Source: Candidatus Woesearchaeota archaeon
Lineage (GTDB): Archaea > Nanobdellota > Nanobdellia > Woesearchaeales > UBA10216
NCBI GenBank assembly: GCA_013331515.1
Contig: DUGG01000077.1
Location: forward strand, 9,737 to 16,066
Length of the DNA stretch: 6,330 nt
Reading direction: 5' to 3'
Shown: positions 1-6,143 of the stretch, in pieces
Numbering within the stretch: position 1 is the stretch's first letter
Layout: each line of letters begins with the position of its first letter
Translations under genes and position numbers: made by a program
The notes under the pieces: generated by a model
What the model was told of the DNA's origin: nothing
The model's input: only the letters and a program-made list of their open reading frames with translations
Database searches by the model: none

Positions 1-3000
1 TACCCAGGTTTCGGCGGGAATAGTAACCAGATGAAACGCGCTGAGCAGGAGTTCGTTTCCAGGCTAATGACGATGAACATGTACGGCAATTATCCTGCAG
101 CCTTTTACCTCTCCGAAAAGCTTCGGGCTCTTGGCATCAAGAACGAAAAAGGGCAGCCATACTCGGTAAATAACATGAACGACGCCGAACTCCTATTCAG
201 GAAGGGCGTCAAAGGCTTGCGTTTCAGAGATGAACTTGCCAGAATCGTGTCTGCCGGGGGGCTTGGGGATTCGCTCGCAAGGGATTACAACGGTGCTTCC
301 ACCAACGACAAGAGGGTGCAGGTTCTTGACAAGGCATTCGGCTCGCTCGTTACAGGTGCAGGCAGTTTCGCCAAGCAGTGGGAATCGCGACTCTGGACCA
401 CGACCAGCTTATTCAATGCAGATTCGGAAGTCCGGAAAAAAGCGCTTTCGGACTTCCTCGGAGCACAGGCAACAACCGCAATCCTCGGCAAAATATCTCC
501 TGCGCAGGCCCATGAGCTTGCAATGCAGCGCTCTGACTTCAGGGTCACAATATACTCGAAAGCCACGGAAGACAGCATCATAATGGCGCGAAGGTATGAC
601 CAAATGGCAGGGCTGGTTTCCTGGCGCAACATGCCTGGCGCGTCCTGGGGGGAGGACAGCTATGGCCGTGTCGAATTCCTTATAGGCGAGATGAAGAACC
701 AAAACGGGATGCTTTATGCGATGTACAAGAACCTGGTAAACGAGGGCAGCAAGTTCTACGACAAGAAATTCGCCGATGACCTGAGGGCGAAGGGATTGGA
801 CGCCAATAAATTCGATGCCGGCACCTACCAGGAGCTGATAAAGCGGGGCTATACGTTTGCCGATATGCGCCGGGGGATGGGTTTCATAATATCCGGCGAC
901 AAGCGGGGAGGCACCCCGGCACTTGAATTCGATGCAGGTGTGCTTCGCGACCAGCTTCGCGCAAGGAATCTGCCATCGGACGGGAAGGCTGACGAGCTTA
1001 TAATCGTGAGGAAAGACAGACCGGACATACGCGACCTGACCCCGCTGTTTGCAAGGCTGTCTGAATCCCCCTTTATCAACCTGCCAGCAGGCTTGACAAT
1101 CCTAATCAGGCACCAAAAGCCTGACGGCACCCACACCTGGGTCTATGGCGACCCAAACAAGGACGCCATAACAAGGCAGGAGATTGAAATCGCCAAGCAG
1201 AACATCGACCTTAGGAAGAATATCGGCTACGCACTGGCCGGAATTGATTCCACCACCATGAAGTACGATTCCTCCAAGCAGCGGCTGATGGTTGTCTCCA
1301 CAAACGATTTCAGGACATATGCGAAAACCAATCCAGGAAATTTCTTCGGTGCAATGAGCGAGGCGGACATGCAAAGGGAGTCTATCCGCTCCGCGCTTTA
1401 CGGAACCGGGGAGAGAATCAGCAATGTCATGTACGGGGCGTTCCACCACCGTGTAGATAAAATGAACCAGTGGTTCGTGGCACAGATGCAGGTCAGGTTT
1501 GCTTTGGAAGCAATTTCCCATAAATCAGAAGAGTTCATGAAAAGCGGCAATGAAAGGTTTGGAACAGAAGACATGAAATATTATGAAGGCAAATATGAAA
1601 GCCAGCCCGAAGGGAATCAAAAGTATTCGGATGCAGAAAAAGTCTATCATGAGGTCGAGCGACTGAAAAAGGGGGACAACACATTCTGGGGCAACGCAGA
1701 GGCAGCAAAATACAACTTCTTGCGCAACATCGCGGCAAAAACCGTGCAAAACGTCACTGATGCCGAAAAGGAATGGTACACCGCGAAGCTGGAGATCCAG
1801 GCTCTTGAAAACCTCCACAAGAAAGGCGAGATAAGCGAGGAGAGCTATTCCCGCCTGAACTACCTCCGCTCGCAGCTTGACGGCCTTAAGGAACAGTACG
1901 GGAAGCAAAGGAAGGAGTTCAAAGAGCTGAACGAAGCAGTGCGAGGTTGGACCGGCAGCCACACTGGGTTTGCAGAATACGGTTATGGCAGCACCAAGTC
2001 CCCGTTCACTATGCTGTGGTTTTTCAGCAGGTTCATGGACAGCAAATGGGTGCAGGGGACCAAGACAGATTTCTACCAGATAACCGAATCATCTGCAATG
2101 AGGGACCCGCGCTCAGCAATCGGCGCAGGGCCTGGGCTGGACTATTCATTCTACGTTGGCTACCAGACAGGGCAAGCAGTGTACGAGCGCATGTCCATGT
2201 GGGGCACCAACGCCTTGTGGGAAGTCGCCTTGCAAAACAAGACCCTTCCCTCCCTTGGCGCACACAAGTTCTTCAACGATTACATGAGCTATGCCTCAAG
2301 GAAAGCCAGCGCATACCCTGCCTGGTTCGAAATGGATCCGATGTATCCTGGAAGACATGGAAAGAGGGTGTCATCGGCAATATTAGCCCCCATCCAGCAG
2401 CATTACCACAGCGACTGGATGCAATCAAGGTTCCAGTCTTTCATCAACTACTCTGGGGCAGGTCAATTGATAGGCTCATATATTGCCACCGGGAGCCAGG
2501 ACCCTTCCCAGAGAAGCTTTTTCAAGAAAGCCATTGACTGGGCGTTCATCCCCAGCACAGGGCATTATGGGGAACTGGCTACCTGGAGAGGACTTGCAAG
2601 GCCGTTGGAGCGGTTCAGGTGGTTCGAGTTCAAAATGAACGAAATCCTCAAGGAAGACTACCTGAAGATGCAAAACGGGATGGGCGGCGAATGGGTCAGG
2701 AGCTTCAATGAATGGAACTCCCTGTCTGAAGGGGATCCGCAGAAAAAAGAAATTTGGGACAAGTACTTCGAGCCAATTGTCAGGGTTTATGACCCACGGC
2801 CGCTCGGGACGCGGGAAGCCCACTCTGGACGGGACATACACGAGGACGGCTCAAGGAACAGGTTCATGGAGCTTTACTCTGGTTTCCATAGCAACATGTG
2901 GAAGCCCACGATTCCAGCATTGCTTGATGTGGATCCTGTCCAGGGAAGATGGAGGACGTTCCCCCAGGTTTCAGCGCCTGTTGACAGGGAGAGTCTGAAT

Positions 3001-3606
3001 TCCAGGCTCGGCTCCATGGGAAGATTCACCCTCAGCACTTTCGAATTGGAAAAGGATGAAAAAGGGAACGAAATTGTGGATGACAAAGGGAATAAGAAAT
3101 ACTTCTTCACATCAGAAGACCAGTTTTCAACCCACCAGGATGCCTTCAGGGACGTATATACAAAAAATGACTCGGCATTGCTGCATCTTGCCAAGCTCCA
3201 GTCCGAAATCAACATGTATTCCTCGCTCAACAGCCCGTTCCTCTACTTTTTCAATCCCATTGCAGGACTGGCGGTTGACAAGCTCATCAAGCCGGCAGTG
3301 GCAAAAACGAAATTCGGCTCAAACATCATGCTCTCATCAAGCTATGGAACTTCTGGCGGAGCTTTTGGGGGCGGCGAGATGGAAGGATACAACGATTGGT
3401 TTAAGGCAGGAGTGGGCTATGGATTCGATGAGTTTGCCCAAGCCACATCCCTTGCCTATAAGGCAAGAAGCATGAAGGAGAGGCTGGAATACCGGGCTGA
3501 GCAGCAGTTTGCCGAAAAGATCCCATTTGCCGGAAGGTATAAGAGGAAAAGCAGGAAGGAAAGTGCAGACCTTACGGAAAGAGGGTCCGAGCCCACATCT
3601 TTCTAA
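1..3606 (+). CDS. Giant cysteine-free protein of unknown function, C-terminal part (5' end outside window)
   Basis: The frame is open from base 1 with no stop before the first internal ATG at 31, and that ATG has no convincing ribosome binding site, so this is most likely the 3' end of a longer gene. Residues below count from the ATG at 31. I recognise no family. Visible features are: mixed alpha/beta sequence rich in Tyr, Phe and Trp; a charged helical stretch at about 577-636 (including KLEIQALENLHKKGE) likely to form a coiled coil; a long aromatic-rich region at about 650-1000; a short hydrophobic stretch near 1067-1083 (FLYFFNPIAGLAVDKLI) that is marginal as a membrane segment; a Gly/Ser-rich patch near 1102-1120; and a strongly basic C-terminal tail. 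I see no cysteine in the visible protein, in sharp contrast to the next gene. No Walker motif, nuclease motif or clear repeat is visible. The gene ends 56 bases before the lipoprotein ATG and may be cotranscribed with it. A structural part of a surface or secretion apparatus is possible but unproven. Confidence 0.85.
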   Translation, partial: YPGFGGNSNQMKRAEQEFVSRLMTMNMYGNYPAAFYLSEKLRALGIKNEKGQPYSVNNMNDAELLFRKGVKGLRFRDELARIVSAGGLGDSLARDYNGASTNDKRVQVLDKAFGSLVTGAGSFAKQWESRLWTTTSLFNADSEVRKKALSDFLGAQATTAILGKISPAQAHELAMQRSDFRVTIYSKATEDSIIMARRYDQMAGLVSWRNMPGASWGEDSYGRVEFLIGEMKNQNGMLYAMYKNLVNEGSKFYDKKFADDLRAKGLDANKFDAGTYQELIKRGYTFADMRRGMGFIISGDKRGGTPALEFDAGVLRDQLRARNLPSDGKADELIIVRKDRPDIRDLTPLFARLSESPFINLPAGLTILIRHQKPDGTHTWVYGDPNKDAITRQEIEIAKQNIDLRKNIGYALAGIDSTTMKYDSSKQRLMVVSTNDFRTYAKTNPGNFFGAMSEADMQRESIRSALYGTGERISNVMYGAFHHRVDKMNQWFVAQMQVRFALEAISHKSEEFMKSGNERFGTEDMKYYEGKYESQPEGNQKYSDAEKVYHEVERLKKGDNTFWGNAEAAKYNFLRNIAAKTVQNVTDAEKEWYTAKLEIQALENLHKKGEISEESYSRLNYLRSQLDGLKEQYGKQRKEFKELNEAVRGWTGSHTGFAEYGYGSTKSPFTMLWFFSRFMDSKWVQGTKTDFYQITESSAMRDPRSAIGAGPGLDYSFYVGYQTGQAVYERMSMWGTNALWEVALQNKTLPSLGAHKFFNDYMSYASRKASAYPAWFEMDPMYPGRHGKRVSSAILAPIQQHYHSDWMQSRFQSFINYSGAGQLIGSYIATGSQDPSQRSFFKKAIDWAFIPSTGHYGELATWRGLARPLERFRWFEFKMNEILKEDYLKMQNGMGGEWVRSFNEWNSLSEGDPQKKEIWDKYFEPIVRVYDPRPLGTREAHSGRDIHEDGSRNRFMELYSGFHSNMWKPTIPALLDVDPVQGRWRTFPQVSAPVDRESLNSRLGSMGRFTLSTFELEKDEKGNEIVDDKGNKKYFFTSEDQFSTHQDAFRDVYTKNDSALLHLAKLQSEINMYSSLNSPFLYFFNPIAGLAVDKLIKPAVAKTKFGSNIMLSSSYGTSGGAFGGGEMEGYNDWFKAGVGYGFDEFAQATSLAYKARSMKERLEYRAEQQFAEKIPFAGRYKRKSRKESADLTERGSEPTSF

Positions 3607-3615
3607 GTGATGATA

Positions 3616-3625
3616 CAATATTAAT
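3616..3625 (+). promoter_or_regulatory. Possible archaeal TATA box upstream of the lipoprotein gene
   Basis: The AT-only core of CAATATTAAT lies in the short gap after the giant gene. An archaeal TATA box here would place transcription start about 25 bases downstream, near 3645, leaving a short leader before the ATG at 3663. No clear purine-rich BRE is visible. The gene could instead be read from an upstream operon promoter. Confidence 0.3.
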
Positions 3626-3652
3626 CCTTTGCGGGTAATCAAATTCCGTTCC

Positions 3653-3656
3653 GGTG
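3653..3656 (+). promoter_or_regulatory. Ribosome binding site GGTG that decides the lipoprotein start
   Basis: GGTG matches the core of the archaeal anti-Shine-Dalgarno complement (GGAGGTGATC) and lies six bases before the ATG at 3663. The competing in-frame GTG start at 3654 overlaps this motif and has nothing comparable in front of it, so the ATG is preferred. The choice changes only three residues. Confidence 0.45.
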
Positions 3657-3662
3657 CGCAAT

Positions 3663-3725
3663 ATGCGGCTTTCTCGCTTAGCCATCCTTGCAGGAATTCT
3701 GGCTCTTGCCATTTTTTTCGGCTGC
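3663..3725 (+). other. Predicted lipoprotein signal peptide
   Basis: The first 21 codons encode MRLSRLAILAGILALAIFFG followed by cysteine. Positive residues come first, then about 13 hydrophobic residues, then Gly-Cys, the usual layout of a lipoprotein export signal. Phe at -2 and -3 departs from the common Leu-[Ala/Ser/Thr]-Gly-Cys lipobox, so lipidation is likely rather than certain. The hydrophilic, Pro/Asp/Glu-containing sequence directly after the Cys supports a tether to the surface. Confidence 0.65.
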
Positions 3726-5990
3726 ACAGCCGTCAATATTCCGGATGAAGAGAAATTCGGAAGCAGCACGTTCACCCCTGCTTATACTCCTGACGACGAG
3801 CTCATATGCCAGGGCATGAAGGTGGACAAACCATGCTATTGCATGTTTTGCGAAAACGGATTGCCATGGATCCCGTCTCTTTTCCCGGCACTGAGCTTCA
3901 TGTATGACGCCTCGCTTGAAGGCGGAAGATGCAGCTTCGAATATTGCAATAAAAATTCATTTGAGGAATCCCTTTCCTCCAGCGACAACACCCAGGCAAG
4001 GGTCGTGATGCTGGGTAACGGGCCTTCATTCAGGTCAACCGACAAGGCGAACAGGTATGCAGACTACTCCCTTCAGCTTGCAGTAAGGTGGATGACGGGT
4101 GTCAACGCCCCTCCAGCAGTTCCCAACCAAAGCCGTGCAATATGCTGGCTTCAGAGAAATACGCTGCCTGTATACATATATTACACTGACGCCAAATACA
4201 TGAACCCGTTCAGAATGACGGATATTGTGAGGGAGTTCAACCGGGAGGACGGAACAGGCCCAGTGATACTCACCACGGAACTCATATGGAATAGCAGCAA
4301 GCAAGACCAGTTGCAGGCAGTCAGGAGGCAAATCATGGCCCTTGACAACTGCGAAAAATGCCTTAAGGTCCTGGCCATCAAATCAGGCGACAAGGAGGCA
4401 TTGGATGCCATTTTGAAAGACAACTCCCCGTATCCAGGCAAAAACGGGGAGATGAAAACCCTTCGCCAAATGATTGACTTGGTAGGTTTTGGCTTCAGGG
4501 TCAATGATTACCAAAATTGCAGCGTGGAAAAGGTAATAGGGGACAATTACGAGTTTTCAAGAATGATTCTTCGCACATACTCGAAGCCTACAATATGGCT
4601 ATATGCCGGAGCCAGCGAAGGGAAAAATGTGGACGGAAGCTGTTCTTGGGATGCGAACAAAGTGACGAACTTCTATGAAAATCTTTTTGCCATAACGCAA
4701 GGGATGGCAAGTTCGGGCATAATAGGATTTTCGCTGTACGAGTTCTATGACAATACCGGCCCCCTGCCTTGCAATGCCGTCCAAGGGTGCAGCTTCGGGC
4801 TGATGAATTCTGAAGGCCAAAAACACCCAGCCATAAACAGTTGGGCGTCCCTTGCCCGATACTTCGGGGAGGACGAGTACCGCAGCCCGCTCGTATTCTC
4901 CCGCAATTCTTTCGGCAGCCAGTGCGATTTCATGCAAAACACGAAATTATTCAATGCTATATCGTATTCCATCAATCCCCCGTCAAGCCTGCTTCCTGAC
5001 GAAGATGTGCAAATGGTGCCGAAAATCGCGCACCTCGGGTGCGGCGAAGCCTGCGTATCGAACGAACCGATGGATTCTGCAGCCTTGGCTACCTTTGACA
5101 ATGTTGCAGAGCCCTATGGGATATATTGCTACAACTCCAACTACTGCATCGATAGGGAAGGCGCACCACCTGAAATTGCCTCAGTGGTTGATGAAGAAGC
5201 TGACCTGGCGGACAGCGCTGACATAGCCGGGACTTACATGATATCCCTTTTGCAGCAAAGAAATACGCTCATTGAAGACAGCTGGTATCGCACTTGCATC
5301 AATAGTTCAATTGATGATTACAACTACTTTGATTTCACAATGGCTAACATCTGTACGCTTGCCAATCGAGATCCAGATAACCCTTTGGAATGCTCAAACC
5401 TTCCTTGTTTATCCATACCTGGCGAACCGCCCACACCTACAAAGCCCAAGGCTTTCGGCATTTCGCAGTGCCTTGAGTATCCCGGGCCGTTCTATCAAGT
5501 ATATAATCTGCCATTGCCAGAGGACATAACCCAGTGCGGAGGCTACAATTACGACCCTTTCAAGCAGTCTGACAGCCTCTGCTGCGCAACAAGGAAATTC
5601 AAGCGATATTTGGAAAAGGCAAAGATTTTCATAAGCGACAACTGGGTTGAGCTACATAAGTGCCCCTACGGGCTTCGGGGCTCCGAGGACTCCTATAATG
5701 ACATACCTTGGGCCGAATACTTCCTTGCGACCCAGATGTACAACAATGAGACAATGAAAGCTGATGGAACAATAATTGACGGCGAAATTCCTAGCCTGAC
5801 GGAATTCATAGCTCAAAGGGACGCCGGAGGAAGCTGCGCTGGCATAGACAATTATGCTTCGTGGATTACTGAAAACGTATCCAAGTTCAGTGCTCAGACG
5901 ATGACGAGGTACCTGTCCGGCTTGGTCTATTGTGAAATTGACTGCGCAGGCGCAAGCAGCGCCCTTGCCGGGTGTCCAGATACCGGCTAA
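3663..5990 (+). CDS. Large cysteine-rich surface lipoprotein with TIM-barrel hydrolase-like and lysozyme-like (SLT) regions
   Basis: The product is 775 residues from the ATG, or 778 from the alternative GTG at 3654; numbers here are from the ATG. Residues 1-20 form a lipoprotein-type signal: Arg near the start, a hydrophobic core, then FFGC with Cys21 as the likely lipidated residue. The lipobox is imperfect, and an uncleaved N-terminal anchor is the alternative. The mature part should face outside the cell, which fits about 31 further cysteines, likely disulfide-bonded, and about six N-X-S/T sequons. A cysteine cluster (C49, C58, C60, C63) precedes a TIM-barrel-like region at about 112-402. 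A cysteine-rich linker follows, then a C-terminal region at about 558-757 with SLT-type landmarks. I know of no standard family with this combination, and both domain calls rest on pattern reading. The role is probably envelope glycan binding or cleavage; catalytic activity cannot be asserted. A terminator-like hairpin follows the stop codon. Confidence 0.88.
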   Translation: MRLSRLAILAGILALAIFFGCTAVNIPDEEKFGSSTFTPAYTPDDELICQGMKVDKPCYCMFCENGLPWIPSLFPALSFMYDASLEGGRCSFEYCNKNSFEESLSSSDNTQARVVMLGNGPSFRSTDKANRYADYSLQLAVRWMTGVNAPPAVPNQSRAICWLQRNTLPVYIYYTDAKYMNPFRMTDIVREFNREDGTGPVILTTELIWNSSKQDQLQAVRRQIMALDNCEKCLKVLAIKSGDKEALDAILKDNSPYPGKNGEMKTLRQMIDLVGFGFRVNDYQNCSVEKVIGDNYEFSRMILRTYSKPTIWLYAGASEGKNVDGSCSWDANKVTNFYENLFAITQGMASSGIIGFSLYEFYDNTGPLPCNAVQGCSFGLMNSEGQKHPAINSWASLARYFGEDEYRSPLVFSRNSFGSQCDFMQNTKLFNAISYSINPPSSLLPDEDVQMVPKIAHLGCGEACVSNEPMDSAALATFDNVAEPYGIYCYNSNYCIDREGAPPEIASVVDEEADLADSADIAGTYMISLLQQRNTLIEDSWYRTCINSSIDDYNYFDFTMANICTLANRDPDNPLECSNLPCLSIPGEPPTPTKPKAFGISQCLEYPGPFYQVYNLPLPEDITQCGGYNYDPFKQSDSLCCATRKFKRYLEKAKIFISDNWVELHKCPYGLRGSEDSYNDIPWAEYFLATQMYNNETMKADGTIIDGEIPSLTEFIAQRDAGGSCAGIDNYASWITENVSKFSAQTMTRYLSGLVYCEIDCAGASSALAGCPDTG
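3996..4868 (+). other. Glycoside-hydrolase-like TIM-barrel region of the lipoprotein
   Basis: The region alternates short hydrophobic strands and helices as a (beta/alpha)8 barrel does. Candidate strands (ATG numbering) are RVVMLGNG, LPVYIYYT, PVILTTEL (E206), KVLAIKSG, DLVGFGF (D272), PTIWLYAG and GIIGFSLYEFYD (E360, D363). The last is followed by FGLMNSEGQKHPAINSWASL, which resembles the post-barrel pattern 'GL.d..G.pKPay.a...l' of clan-A-type glycoside hydrolases. The strand where a clan-A nucleophile Glu would be expected reads IWLYAGAS and lacks an acid at that place, so the domain may be inactive, may use other acids, or may only bind glycan. The assignment comes from pattern recognition, not alignment. 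Confidence 0.4.
5334..5933 (+). other. Degenerate lysozyme-like / lytic transglycosylase (SLT) region of the lipoprotein
   Basis: Three SLT landmarks occur in the family's order (ATG numbering): AFGISQ at 597-602, like the 'A.GlmQ' motif; DP at 631-632 followed by FKRYL at 646-650, like 'dP..Ni..G..yL'; and YFLATQMYN at 686-694, like 'lalaaYN.G'. A helix starting NYASWI near 730 matches the final 'nYv..V' element. Several cysteines are inserted between these landmarks. The catalytic Glu normally lies shortly before the A.GlmQ motif inside an 'ESgf.P' context; the best equivalent here, ICTLANRDP near 563-571, has Leu in that place. The fold may therefore be non-catalytic, or the Glu may be supplied elsewhere, for example E576. 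Confidence 0.4.
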
Positions 5991-6018
5991 AGTAGTTGGG
6001 GTTAGGGCATCTCTAAGC

Positions 6019-6050
6019 TGCTTTCCGAATAGAAAGTGTTTTGCTTTTTC
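6019..6050 (+). terminator. Hairpin plus T-tract terminator after the lipoprotein gene
   Basis: CTTTC (6021-6025) pairs with GAAAG (6032-6036) around a six-base loop, extendable by two G-T pairs. TTTTGCTTTTT follows at 6039-6049. T tracts alone can terminate archaeal transcription, so this is a plausible end for the lipoprotein transcript, 29 bases after its stop codon. Confidence 0.5.
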
Positions 6051-6055
6051 TCCTC

Positions 6056-6064
6056 ACAATTAAC
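6056..6064 (+). promoter_or_regulatory. Weak TATA-like box for the transposase-like gene
   Basis: ACAATTAAC is the only AT-rich box at a usable distance upstream of the ATG at 6144. Initiation about 25 bases downstream would fall near the base of the first hairpin, giving a leader of roughly 60 bases that contains both hairpins. The match is poor. Confidence 0.2.
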
Positions 6065-6080
6065 CTCGGCGATCATAAGA

Positions 6081-6108
6081 GCAGCCCGCCCGTGCGGGGC
6101 GGGACTGC
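6081..6108 (+). other. Strong GC-rich hairpin upstream of the transposase-like gene
   Basis: CCCGCCC (6085-6091) pairs perfectly with GGGCGGG (6097-6103) around the loop GTGCG. GCAG (6081-6084) pairs with CTGC (6105-6108) with a single bulged A at 6104, giving an 11-bp stem. No T tract follows, so it is not a typical terminator. It may be a transcript structure or a mobile-element end structure. Confidence 0.7.
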
Positions 6109-6111
6109 GGT

Positions 6112-6137
6112 GCCATTTGCATGCAACTGCAAAAGGC
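6112..6137 (+). promoter_or_regulatory. Second hairpin, possibly masking the ribosome binding site
   Basis: GCCATTTGCA (6112-6121) pairs with TGCAAAAGGC (6128-6137) around a six-base loop, with one A-A mismatch. The 3' arm ends in GGC, part of GGCGAT at 6135-6140, the only Shine-Dalgarno-like sequence before the ATG at 6144. Pairing would bury half of it, a layout that could keep translation low. A perfect 10-base palindrome, TTGCATGCAA (6117-6126), lies inside the hairpin. Confidence 0.5.
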
Positions 6138-6143
6138 GATAAG

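Noticed and set aside
112..190. Resemblance to the 'GI.n.kGkpys' stretch of serine recombinases (LGIKNEKGQPYSVNN)
   Set aside because: No serine recombinase catalytic domain or further recombinase motifs occur in the visible protein; the match is short.
900..1011. Resemblance to a SAP DNA-binding motif (VLRDQLRARNLPSDGKADEL)
   Set aside because: The pattern is close to 'L...L..rgLp..G.KaeLi', but one residue is missing and the sequence runs straight into a strand-like IIVRKD instead of completing the second helix. It is probably coincidental.
1525..1962. Minus-strand open frame of 145 codons with a hydrophobic composition
   Set aside because: It lies entirely inside the giant gene and is the complement of its coiled-coil coding stretch, where Glu/Lys codons read backwards give Phe and Leu. 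It has no promoter or ribosome site of its own.
1947..2537. Plus-strand open frame of 196 codons in another frame inside the giant gene
   Set aside because: Its product is rich in Arg, His, Pro and Trp without domain character, and the giant gene's frame is continuous through it with no sign of a frameshift.
3..2975. Repeated ten-base string CCCAGGTTTC near positions 3 and 2965
   Set aside because: The similarity does not extend into flanking sequence, and both copies lie in coding sequence, so chance is sufficient.
6081..6137. CRISPR repeat or IS200/IS605 end
   Set aside because: The two hairpins differ in sequence and there is no repeat-spacer periodicity. The downstream protein start does not resemble a Y1 HUH transposase.
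5991..6143. tRNA or small structured RNA gene
   Set aside because: The stems do not form a cloverleaf, and no TTC-containing T-arm or CCA end is visible.
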